DNA of 43,253 nt from CAYUCE01 sp964443275 (lineage in GTDB: Bacteria > Bipolaricaulota > Bipolaricaulia > CAYUCE01), in assembly GCA_964443275.1 (NCBI GenBank), contig CAYUCE010000013.1, positions 1 to 43,253 of the forward strand. The letters run 5' to 3'. Positions 1 through 7,456 of this stretch are shown here, in pieces. Numbering within the stretch: the first letter of the stretch is position 1; every line of letters begins with the position of its first letter. The notes below the pieces were generated by a model that was given only the letters and a program-made list of their open reading frames with translations, did no database searches and was not told where the DNA came from. Position numbers and translations under genes: made by a program.

Positions 1-599
1 CGGGTAAAGTAGGCGATGTTAAAATCCCGAAAATAAGTGAGGAATAAGTATTTCATGAATTTACCCCCTTTCCCCGGCTCCAACAAACTACGGGCATGGG
101 AAGTGATATTGAAGGTGCTGCCAGTCCGTTTAAGAAGATTGCCTACTTCAAGGACTACTCGCAGGATATGCAAGGGGCGAACATCATGTTCGTTTATGAC
201 CTTGTTTACGATGTGGATGATCTCAACCCGGTAGGGATCAAAATCCATGGTATCAAGAAATTCCGCCACAACTTTGCGCTTGAGATTCCCCGCCTTTGTT
301 GCGGGGAGCCCATCCTGTTCTCGTGCGGCTTCCAGAAGAATTCGGCTATTTTTCACGAATCTAACTTCACCCACGTCTGAGTCCGGTAGTGAGTCATGGA
401 TAACCATCGGACTCTCGGTCCCTGTCCAATCTGTGTGTAGGAGCCGGTAGGCCTGTTTGGGAGAGAGCCCTCCCAGGTCCTCCTGCGGGGTTTGATTGTA
501 TTCCTCCAAGCGCTTATCAATGGCCTTCTCTAACTCTTCCAGGAACTCTATATGTTCAAATTCATCTTTATCAAGAATGTCATCAAGCAAGTAACTCAC
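1..599 (-). CDS. Partial pRiA4b ORF-3-like conserved protein (runs off left edge)
   Basis: An open minus-strand frame of 199 codons continues past the window edge, so the C-terminus is missing. The translation contains LSPKQAYRLL, then LPATKAGNLKRKVV, and near the edge FNITSHARSLL followed by FLTYFRDFNIAYF. I recognise this order of motifs (a 'linker-helix', a TxxGNL motif, a second T/ARxLL motif and a YFxxFNxAY tail) from the C-terminal part of plasmid pRiA4b ORF-3 family proteins; that is recall, not a search. Two in-frame TAA stops lie just upstream. A GGAGG sits directly before the GTG at 599, too close for a normal ribosome site, so the TTG at 590 (about 10 nt from GGAGG) may be the real start. 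Function of the family is unknown; it is common in accessory regions. Three plus-strand ORFs opposite it are shadows. Confidence 0.6.
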   Translation of the reverse strand, partial: MSYLLDDILDKDEFEHIEFLEELEKAIDKRLEEYNQTPQEDLGGLSPKQAYRLLHTDWTGTESPMVIHDSLPDSDVGEVRFVKNSRILLEAAREQDGLPATKAGNLKRKVVAEFLDTMDFDPYRVEIIHIVNKVINEHDVRPLHILRVVLEVGNLLKRTGSTFNITSHARSLLEPGKGGKFMKYLFLTYFRDFNIAYFT

Positions 600-759
600 C
601 CCTCCACGATTTGGTTATTACACGGATCGATTGCGACCTGTCCTATAATGCTTTCCAGAGACTACCGATCATTCCAAGTTTATATTTTTCCTCGATCCAT
701 CGAAATTCCTTTTCTTAATTAATAATATACGAAATTCGACTCACAGATTCCAGAATGGC

Positions 760-975
760 TTGGGAGGTTCTTTCGCGGAGGGATTAAAGCATCTGTATAA
801 AAGATTCAATTGGCTTTCACCAAAACCTGAACGGGGTCATGAAATGACCTTCACAAGGAGCGATCCGGTAAGATCTACCGACATAGATAATTACGGAGAG
901 TGGCTAAGCAAAAAAATCCGCTTAATGGATAAGTTAAATGAAGTTTATTGGCTTGAGGAAGTAAAAGAAGTGTGA
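760..975 (+). CDS. Small ORF of unknown function, member of a duplicated pair
   Basis: A 71-codon ORF with no recognisable domain. Its last 45 codons (from MTFTRSDP to YWLEEVKEV) coincide with a segment that recurs, degraded, near 5.6 kb, where the same DNYGEW and LNE-YWLEEV words can be read but stops and a frameshift interrupt them. That recurrence is the only reason to list the ORF. No clear ribosome binding site was seen before the first ATG; an internal ATG at 843 is an alternative. It could equally be an accidental reading of a noncoding repeat. Confidence 0.3.
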   Translation: MGGSFAEGLKHLYKRFNWLSPKPERGHEMTFTRSDPVRSTDIDNYGEWLSKKIRLMDKLNEVYWLEEVKEV

Positions 976-1066
976 TACTAGATCAATTAAACCAGAAGAC
1001 AACATGGTACTGAAAGGGCTGACCTTCTATCACACTTGCCCATTTATCACCTCTCAACTCATTGAA
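838..1066 (+). repeat. Dispersed imperfect repeat, copy 1
   Basis: This stretch aligns by eye with 5594-5835 in the same orientation. Shared words include CATGAAATG, GCGATCC, AATTACGGAGAGTGGC, TGAATGAAG/AATGAAG, TTATTGGCT, GAGGAAGTAAA, ACATGGTA and CACCTCTCA, in the same order with small indels between them. The repeat includes the 3' part of a small ORF and about 90 bases after its stop. Confidence 0.6.
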
Positions 1067-1129
1067 GGTAAATTAGAGAATTTTGTCTGAAAATCCTCCC
1101 TTGTTAATATTAGAGATTGAGGTGTTATT

Positions 1130-1771
1130 ATGAGATGGATAGCTGTGAAAATCTTCATAGGCAATATTCCTAATCTAGGTGGGGTAAGTCCCTTGGAAGC
1201 CAAGAGAGAAGCATTACTAGAATATGTTGATCCTTTAAGGAAGAAACTAAAAGACGAAGCTCTCATTAAGACATCGAATTATACCTTTCATGATGGTGAT
1301 GTACACATTGTAACCAGCTTTGAGAGGGATAGAGAAGAATTAATTCAAAAAATCAGGGATTACCTTGTGGGAAAAGGTCTTAAAGAAGGAGATGATCAAG
1401 CATTTAAAATTGTTGAAGATTTCTATCCTCAGCGTATGAAAGAATTTTGGGGTAAAGAAAATATGAGCATCTTTGCTCAAATGAAAGATTTAAGTTCTAC
1501 TTTAGCAATAGAAGCCTTTAAAGGGAATCTGGGTGAGGATCATAGAAGTCATCTATCCATGAATAGGCTAGGGCACATCTGGTCAAATCAGCTTGGATGT
1601 GACCTCTTAAATGAAGCTTACCTTTATCAGGGCCTTGCTAGAGGTTATCTTGATGAAGTAATCAAAAATCAGCAACCTGAATCATCTATCCGAAACCAAC
1701 TCGGGAAAATTGAAAAAGAAATGGATGAAACTATCAAGTCATTTAACCATTTTTATAAAAGCCAAGCATAG
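1130..1771 (+). CDS. Unrecognised 213-residue protein
   Basis: The start is well supported: GAGGTG lies 6 nt before the ATG. The product is charged and mostly predicted helical, without signal peptide or membrane segment. Around residues 45-90 a hydrophilic stretch (FHDGDVHIVTSFERDREELIQKI) suggests a beta-hairpin plus helix, and the C-terminal third (ESSIRNQLGKIEKEMDETIKSF) looks like a helix with coiled-coil character. I do not recognise a family or catalytic motif. It is followed after 270 bases by a tail-anchored protein on the same strand in an AT-rich stretch rich in toxin and nuclease genes, so an accessory or defence role is possible but is only inference from position. Confidence 0.6.
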   Translation: MRWIAVKIFIGNIPNLGGVSPLEAKREALLEYVDPLRKKLKDEALIKTSNYTFHDGDVHIVTSFERDREELIQKIRDYLVGKGLKEGDDQAFKIVEDFYPQRMKEFWGKENMSIFAQMKDLSSTLAIEAFKGNLGEDHRSHLSMNRLGHIWSNQLGCDLLNEAYLYQGLARGYLDEVIKNQQPESSIRNQLGKIEKEMDETIKSFNHFYKSQA

Positions 1772-2042
1772 TGCTCTTTATTATGCCAATTTGAAAAGAG
1801 ATGATAGATAGAGAATAGTGCGGGTGCTTATGGGAATAAAGCTAACGAAATTTTAAATTTAGAGTTTTGTGAGAGTGAAGAGAGAAAAATTTGCGAAAAC
1901 GGGAGGAAATCAATAAAATAAAGGTAGCATTTTAGATTGAGTTGTGACACTACAAGTTCTGAGACGGCGCAGCTCAGATAGTCCCAAAAAGTGGCTTGTA
2001 CTATATATTTTCGTAAATAGCAAGACAATAGGAAAGATAAAT

Positions 2043-2693
2043 ATGTCTCAAGATAAAATCTCAATTTACCCAAATTTGAGTTTATCTCTAAATTTTAATG
2101 GAAATGCTGAATTCAGTGTAAATTGGGTTGTCAAAGGAGAAAAAGCCGGGGGGACATTGAATGTATCCTTTACCCACAAAGGACAAGAATATGTAGCAGA
2201 TTATGAGGACATCGACTGTGAAGCATTCCTCGACAAAAATGGGGACGAGAATATTAAAACGAGTAAGTTTACTATCACAGGGATTAAGGTCAGACCATCT
2301 GCCTTCAGCTCCGGCGCTTTAAAATACACTGTTCCCAATGTCATCAGCAAAAAAGATCAAATATATGAATACTCTATTCCAACAAACGGCTTACCATTTG
2401 CAAAACAAGAGAACAAGCTAGAGTCTTTTATTGTTGACCTGCCCCATCAATGGTTTCGTACCGCTTCATTAATAGCTGCTTATCCTCCCCCTGATAAAAT
2501 AGTAGAAATAAATGAAAAAAATAGACTAATTTACGATAAAGACACTTTAGAAAAAGCAGACCAATCTTTCCATTTAAAATTTAGAAAATTGTGCCGAATG
2601 ACAACATGTTATTTAATGACTGTTGGGATTATTTCCGGTGTGATTTCCGCTTTAGCTATTTGGGGACTTCGATCTATTTTCAACTCTTCCTAG
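2043..2693 (+). CDS. Unrecognised protein with C-terminal membrane anchor
   Basis: The open frame reaches back to 1944, but the first 33 codons are unlike the rest. The ATG at 2043 has a purine-rich AGGAAAG about 8 nt upstream, so I start there (216 residues). The first 170 residues are polar with alternating hydrophobics (ISIYPNLSLSLNF, GTLNVSFTHKG, KFTITGIKV), which suggests a beta-sandwich. Near the end, about 20 hydrophobic residues (from CYLMTVGIISG to LAIWGL) form one transmembrane helix followed by a short basic/polar tail. That is the layout of a tail-anchored protein with a cytoplasmic domain. No family recognised. The nearest gene upstream on the same strand is also unknown, and the two may work together. 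Confidence 0.6.
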   Translation: MSQDKISIYPNLSLSLNFNGNAEFSVNWVVKGEKAGGTLNVSFTHKGQEYVADYEDIDCEAFLDKNGDENIKTSKFTITGIKVRPSAFSSGALKYTVPNVISKKDQIYEYSIPTNGLPFAKQENKLESFIVDLPHQWFRTASLIAAYPPPDKIVEINEKNRLIYDKDTLEKADQSFHLKFRKLCRMTTCYLMTVGIISGVISALAIWGLRSIFNSS

Positions 2694-3161
2694 ACAACTT
2701 AAGATAAGTAAAAACCTTTCAAGTTGTGTTTGGCAAAATGAAAATACAAAGGTAGTTCCTCAATCGAAATAAAATCGCAAGCCGACCTAGAATATAACTT
2801 CCTGGATTCATTCTCTTAGGATGTAAGAAAGGCTCTTCTATGCTCCTTCGGAGCCTCTACTTTGCTACTTCGTAGCTTCGTAGAAGCGAAGAAGAGTTTG
2901 AAGAAGCGTAGCAGAGATGCTGACCGTGACCCAAATTGATTACATCAAGCATTTAAGAAGGGGATTTTACCATTTCCGAGATTGAAAGGAGATTAGAAAA
3001 CAAGCAAGTCAATCCTATTTACATACACCTTCTTTCTCAAAATTCAAAAGGTAGTTGAACAAAGATGAACTTGAATGTGAAGTAGAGGAACTCTTATTTT
3101 CTTATACAAAGTAGCGAAATAGAGTATTGTGTCAGGTTTTAAGGGCTCCTCGCCCCTGCTT
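2694..3161. other. Gene-free spacer with a repeat
   Basis: No supported coding frame in 468 bases between the tail-anchored gene and the fused toxin-antitoxin gene (convergent ends). The middle holds a hairpin-rich repeat described separately; the flanks are AT-rich with nothing recognisable. No clear terminator was found. Confidence 0.5.
2833..2925 (-). repeat. Hairpin-rich dispersed repeat, copy A
   Basis: Read on the minus strand this carries the 18-mer CTCTTCTTCGCTTCTACG (2879-2896 on the plus strand as its complement), found again exactly at 32074-32091, and GGAGCATAGAAGAG, close to GCATAGTAGAG found at 9539 and 32141. The segment is full of short inverted words (CTTCGTAG/CTACGAAG, CTCCTTCGGAG) able to fold into stems. 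It lies in a spacer with no coding frame. Confidence 0.55.
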
Positions 3162-4322
3162 TCAATTCTTCAACAAAAATTCTTTTGATTTCTGATCCTC
3201 TGGTATTTCCTCTCCCAAAGGAAGATATATAGAAACATCAATATCAAGTTGTGAAAGATATTTGCAAAGTACAGGTCCGACACGTGACCAACTCAACCCC
3301 CCTAATCCACAACCTAGTGAGGGTACAGCGAGTGATTTTATGCCTTCGCCTTTATAGTTTTTTAGAATCCATCTTAAGCCATTTTCAATACTCTCAATGG
3401 AGGTTTTTTCTTTCCAGTGATTCTTTGTGGGGAAAAATAAAAACCAGTCTTCAGCATTTGCCCCCTGCATCCCTTTAGGTTCATCAGCCATTTCCAAATC
3501 AATTGATTCTCGTCGCTTATAAAGCGCAGGTTTTCCCAGTGCTATTTTTCCTTCTTTGCATAGATCCTGATATCGTACATAAGCATCTGGAAACCGATAT
3601 TTTGCTGTAGAAGCAAGTCCCTTACCCATTACACCAACGCAATTTACCGAGATTGTTAAAGTATGAAGTCTTGAATAGAACATATCCCCAAGAGCTAGCC
3701 TTAGACCTCCAGTCACCATTTTTTCAAAGTACGGTTTGAAAAAGAGCCATGGTTCAACAATGACATCCAACTTGGTTCCGATTCTTTCTTCCACTTTAAG
3801 CTTGGTATTGGAGCTTGGTACATTAATACGTTTTATTTTTTCCGGAGAAACCCTATCTGGTACTAAACATTCAGCCATTATTGTTCTCTTACTATCGTCG
3901 TGTTTGTTCCACCACTTTACATTGGCATTCTTCCGGACTAAACTAATTTTGCTTCTATTTTTTTCCGTTGAAAAGAAACATGTGTCACTGTGAGCAGCAT
4001 TACCATCAGTAATATATAGATCACTCCTATTCACAATATCTAAGGCAATGACTAGAATAGCGATGTCATTGATCTCGTGTTCACACTTCACCCTGTATAA
4101 CATAGGGTTACGTGGATTAAAGTAAAGGTTTGCATATTCCCACAGGGATTTAGCATCGCCGATAGTCTTATCTCTTCTGTGAGATATTATTTCCTCATCG
4201 TATATAGATGTGGGGCTAATAGCTTTATCATCGACCCTGCTATGGCACAAAATACCCTTTTCCAATATCGACGGTAGATTATCAATATGAGTTATGTAGT
4301 ATAATTCCTTACTTATAGGCAT
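3162..4322 (-). CDS. darTG: Fused DarT-DarG: DNA ADP-ribosyltransferase toxin and macrodomain antitoxin in one chain
   Basis: Residues 1-200 match DarT (formerly DUF4433): YYITHIDNLPSILEKGI at 8-24 with the NAD-contacting His12, the basic HRRD at 48-51, LYFNPRNPMLY at 66-76, and MAECLVPDRV at 149-158, where Glu151 fits the catalytic glutamate. Residues 205-370 match the DarG macrodomain: LRLALGDMF, NCVGVMGKGLA at 227-237, FPTKNHWKEK at 297-306 and VPSLGCGLGGLSW at 333-345. DarT modifies thymidine in single-stranded DNA using NAD+, and DarG removes the ADP-ribose; they are normally two adjacent genes. Here one 386-residue ORF without internal stop holds both, linked by a few residues near 200. 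DarG's usual C-terminal inhibitory domain is absent: the chain ends right after the macrodomain. GGAAGTGAT precedes the ATG. All key motifs look intact. Confidence 0.85.
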   Translation of the reverse strand: MPISKELYYITHIDNLPSILEKGILCHSRVDDKAISPTSIYDEEIISHRRDKTIGDAKSLWEYANLYFNPRNPMLYRVKCEHEINDIAILVIALDIVNRSDLYITDGNAAHSDTCFFSTEKNRSKISLVRKNANVKWWNKHDDSKRTIMAECLVPDRVSPEKIKRINVPSSNTKLKVEERIGTKLDVIVEPWLFFKPYFEKMVTGGLRLALGDMFYSRLHTLTISVNCVGVMGKGLASTAKYRFPDAYVRYQDLCKEGKIALGKPALYKRRESIDLEMADEPKGMQGANAEDWFLFFPTKNHWKEKTSIESIENGLRWILKNYKGEGIKSLAVPSLGCGLGGLSWSRVGPVLCKYLSQLDIDVSIYLPLGEEIPEDQKSKEFLLKN

Positions 4323-4419
4323 ACAGCATCACTTCCGCAATGACCTGCAATCCATATGAAGCTCACTCCTGCAGTTATAAATAGCTCGTTGGAATTGTGA
4401 GTTTATTCAGCTTATTAAC

Positions 4420-4448
4420 ATTATTGCAGGTATAAAATTCTTTATCAA
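4420..4448 (-). promoter_or_regulatory. Putative sigma70 promoter of the DarT-DarG gene
   Basis: On the minus strand TTGATA (complement at 4443-4448) and AATAAT (4420-4425) are separated by exactly 17 bases, each one mismatch from consensus. The start codon lies about 100 bases downstream, giving a leader of about 90 nt. Confidence 0.45.
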
Positions 4449-4579
4449 ATAATTATTTGACACCCCCCTTCATAATATTGATTCATCCTACTCGAGCGAA
4501 CTGCTGGCTTGATCTCAGCAAGTTCAGGTTTTATTCTCAACTGCTTACTAATTATTGGCTCCAATATCGAATTAATTAA

Positions 4580-5428
4580 CTAAGTTAAAATTTTCAACTG
4601 CCATGGATCCTCAATAATTATCTGTGGTTGGGAATGGTCGCCATTTTCGTACCACTCAAGTTTGCTCATAACCTTAATTTCCTTTCCTTCCAAGGATGAT
4701 AAGTCTATTCCCGATCCGGGGAAATCAGAAACGAGGTCATCTGAGTAGATTACGGCGGTAAAATCCCTGTAAATATTGTCACTGGAATTCAGAAAGGCCA
4801 TACCCCTTGCGGTACCTATTTTAAAAACCTGGTATCCGACTGTTACTATCTTCCCTCCGTATTGGGTAAAGTTATTTTTGGCTTGGCTAGCGGTGATAGA
4901 TTCGCTTACTGCACACTTACTCCAAAGGCCTTTCCTTTGTTCCCAAGCTTCTTGAGCGGATTCTTTAAACATTTTCCGGTATTTATAAGCCGGTGGTATG
5001 GTTTTTAAAATCCCATATCCTGTTTCAAGAAGTAAATTATTCACCATGGAACTCCCCTTTGAATCTAGGTAAACGTACCTCAATAAACGATGTTTACCAG
5101 TATCATCCCGGTTTTTGACATCACGCTCCAACCAAACCTCTTTACCCTCAACTAAAGTCATATTCTTCCTTATCGCTTGCCCACTGTAACACTCTGCCGT
5201 TGACAGTTCAGGCGTGTCAACCCCTATGTATCGGACTTGCTCCTTTTCTCCATCAGCAAATCTCACCCAGATTGTATCCCCGTCTACCACTCCAACCACT
5301 TTAGCTTCTTCCAGTTTTGGAGCTGGGTTGTAGGAAGGTAATACACAATTTTGGGATATAGAACCTGCTAAGAGATCAACCACACATATCCCCAAAGAAA
5401 GCCCCAGAATAAGTAGAAACTTCCGCAT
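4580..5428 (-). CDS. Secreted thermonuclease-like (SNase) protein with C-terminal OB-type domain
   Basis: The ATG at 5428 follows AGGGTGA by 5 nt; the upstream in-frame GTG is part of that ribosome site. An N-terminal hydrophobic segment (FLLILGLSLGICVVDLLAG) is a signal peptide or anchor. The nuclease domain has the staphylococcal nuclease layout, numbered from the GTG 3 codons earlier: VVDGDT (D52, D54), VRYIGVDTPE (R69, D74, E77) and the KHRLLRYVY strand with R117. These fit the metal ligands and the two catalytic arginines. After about residue 178 comes a second module (GGKIVTVGYQVF, AFLNSSDN, FTAVIYSDD, LEGKEIKVMSKL, PQIIIEDPWQL), which resembles OB-fold modules seen in other bacterial DNA-associated proteins. 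It probably cuts extracellular or periplasmic nucleic acid. It has its own promoter. Confidence 0.8.
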   Translation of the reverse strand: MRKFLLILGLSLGICVVDLLAGSISQNCVLPSYNPAPKLEEAKVVGVVDGDTIWVRFADGEKEQVRYIGVDTPELSTAECYSGQAIRKNMTLVEGKEVWLERDVKNRDDTGKHRLLRYVYLDSKGSSMVNNLLLETGYGILKTIPPAYKYRKMFKESAQEAWEQRKGLWSKCAVSESITASQAKNNFTQYGGKIVTVGYQVFKIGTARGMAFLNSSDNIYRDFTAVIYSDDLVSDFPGSGIDLSSLEGKEIKVMSKLEWYENGDHSQPQIIIEDPWQLKILT

Positions 5429-5445
5429 AATTTTCACCCTAATGA

Positions 5446-5474
5446 ATGATAGTTTTGAAATGGAGAATTCTCAA
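5446..5474 (-). promoter_or_regulatory. Putative sigma70 promoter of the SNase gene
   Basis: Minus strand TTGAGA (complement at 5469-5474) and TATCAT (complement at 5446-5451), spacer 17 bases, each one base off consensus. The ATG at 5428 is 18 bases from the -10 box, giving a very short leader that just contains the Shine-Dalgarno AGGGTGA. Confidence 0.5.
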
Positions 5475-5593
5475 GCAAGTTGGGAAAATCCCATCTACAC
5501 TAAAATAAGCCTTCTGAAGTAAATTTTTGTCGCTCTATTCTTGATTAAGGGAGCGGAATCTTCAATTGTTTAGTGAGAGTTTCTTTTTATGAA

Positions 5594-5835
5594 GTCATGA
5601 AATGTCTTCGAGAAGGGGCGATCCGCAAGACCTACCAACAGGGACAATTACGGAGAGTGGCCAAGTAAAGAAATCGCTTAACCAAGAGGTTGAATGAAGA
5701 TTATTGGCTCGAGGAAGTAAATCTAAAATGCGATATTGGGTTAATTAGATAAGATAACTTGACATGGTAAAGAAGAAGCTGCCCCACACTAGCATTTGGA
5801 GAGCATGCCTCTTAACCACCTCTCAGATTCGTTTA
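5594..5835 (+). repeat. Dispersed imperfect repeat, copy 2, with a decayed small ORF
   Basis: Second copy of the element at 838-1066, same orientation. The peptide words DNYGEW and LNE-YWLEEV of the 760-975 ORF can still be read in pieces, but TAA and TGA stops and a frameshift break them, so any gene here is dead. Weaker similarity (GATTAA...GATTCAATTG against GATTAA...TCTTCAATTG) may extend about 60 bases upstream in both copies. The rest of the spacer 5452-5973 shows nothing else. Confidence 0.55.
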
Positions 5836-5973
5836 TCTTAAGAACATGAATGGTAAACGCTATCTCCACTAAATAAGTCCCCTCCTGAATGTTCTCCGGC
5901 TTAAATCAAAACTTCAGCTCAGTAAAATTTGTAGCTGGATACAAAATATTCTAGAGTTACGAATGAGACTTTC

Positions 5974-7221
5974 ATGTTTATCCTGAATAGTATTCCAAAA
6001 GATAACACAAATACCGAAGAGTTTGGAAACCCTTGCCAAGCCATAGATGGCCATGATTGTGACTCACAACAAGAAGCGAAGATTGATAACCAGCTTTTTA
6101 TGTTAGGAATACCCCACAAACGAGCAGTATCATATCCTTTTGGTTTTAATGCAGATTGGAAAATTCCAAAAACTGACATTTATATTGAATATTTTGGATT
6201 AACAGGAAAGCCAGACTACGATAGGAAGACCCAACTTAAGAAACAATTGGTGAAAAAGCATGGATTAACTCTTGTTGAAATATATCCTGAAGACCTAAAG
6301 TTAGATCGAATTACGCAAATCCTTGAAAAAGAAGTAATTAAAAGACTGAATAACCCTCCTAGTCATTTCCCTCTTGCAAGGGAGCAGAAGCCGATATTGA
6401 CCGAACTGAATGATATACTCAAAAAAATGCGCTCGATACAAATTGAGTACGATATTGTTGTACAAGAGAAAATACGTGAAAATAATAAAGGAGAACCAAT
6501 TATTTTCTACCGTTTATCTCCATTGGATTCCTGGATTTCTAGAAGTGAAAAATCCGTAAGTATTGAGAGCCTTGAGCTTGAGAATGCAATTAGGAAGATA
6601 GAAGAAAAATCACTTGATCGACATAAAGATAAATGGAACAAAAAGTTAACTCTTGTTAAAGATAGAGCTAGTAGGCTCACCTGGCGCGGGACAAAATTGA
6701 AACAAAAGTTAATCAAAACTAAAGTAGCAATCCACGAACTGAAGGTCAAAACGAATCTAATTAAAGAATGGAATGACCTGGATCCCAGACACCCACTAGT
6801 GACAAAAAGGACAATGATTGAATCAAATTTACGTACTATTTGTGATCAGATTACCAAAAGCAACTCGATAAAAATTATTATAGAGAAACAATCTGGAGAT
6901 TTTGTTGCTTATCAGCAAGGAAAAGTCTTTACCCACAATTTTCAGCCGCATATCAGAACTTCAACTCCGGAACAAGCTTTCCGATACGCGAAATCAAACA
7001 TAGAAAGGGAGTACAAAAAGAAAATCAGCGGACTTCGCGAGGAAGCAGCTACGCATCTACCATGGCTTGGAAGTTTAGAACCTCAGTTCTCTCAAACCAT
7101 GGGAATTTTATCAAATCTTGATCAATATATTTTAATAGCAAAAAAGGGAAGGTTTTTGTCAAACCCTCTCACCTGGTTCCGGAAATTACAATATTCTCTC
7201 TGGAAAGACACTAGCTTTTGA
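5974..7221 (+). CDS. PD-(D/E)XK-like nuclease with long helical C-terminal region
   Basis: The N-terminal 110 residues have a nuclease-like pattern: DCDSQQEAKIDNQLF (28-42, Glu34), FNADWKIPKTDIYIEYFGL (58-76, Asp61, Glu72), a run of lysines at 85-95, and TLVEIYPEDL (99-108). A glutamate in the first helix, Asp in the next strand, Glu in an IYIEYFGL strand and an LVEIYPEDL strand is the layout I know from PD-(D/E)XK proteins related to Vsr-like and helicase-linked nucleases. The rest (about 115-415) is charged and largely helical with a coiled-coil stretch around 205-260. ATG at 5974 is the first after an in-frame TAG, but its ribosome site is weak. It is followed on the same strand by a SIR2-like gene, which suggests a defence-type pair; the target is unknown. 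Confidence 0.6.
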   Translation: MFILNSIPKDNTNTEEFGNPCQAIDGHDCDSQQEAKIDNQLFMLGIPHKRAVSYPFGFNADWKIPKTDIYIEYFGLTGKPDYDRKTQLKKQLVKKHGLTLVEIYPEDLKLDRITQILEKEVIKRLNNPPSHFPLAREQKPILTELNDILKKMRSIQIEYDIVVQEKIRENNKGEPIIFYRLSPLDSWISRSEKSVSIESLELENAIRKIEEKSLDRHKDKWNKKLTLVKDRASRLTWRGTKLKQKLIKTKVAIHELKVKTNLIKEWNDLDPRHPLVTKRTMIESNLRTICDQITKSNSIKIIIEKQSGDFVAYQQGKVFTHNFQPHIRTSTPEQAFRYAKSNIEREYKKKISGLREEAATHLPWLGSLEPQFSQTMGILSNLDQYILIAKKGRFLSNPLTWFRKLQYSLWKDTSF

Positions 7222-7456
7222 GAAACAGCTGGCAAAGGGGAGTAAATTGTTTGCCTTGAAATATGTCAAGTTTACACCCTCTAAAAGCTTCTCAATGACT
7301 TTGGTCTTCAGCTAGATATTCGTGTTTGCAATACATTGGGACATTTAACACCAATGCAAATTATAGATTAGGATTAAAGCTATCCCAATAAGCCTTGGAA
7401 AATTATGTTATATAATTGAGGTTGAAATACATCTCCTAAACGTAGGTGATTTTCGA

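Noticed and set aside
96..450. Three overlapping plus-strand ORFs at the left edge
   Set aside because: They lie opposite an open minus-strand frame with recognisable conserved motifs; their translations show no family feature and no ribosome sites.
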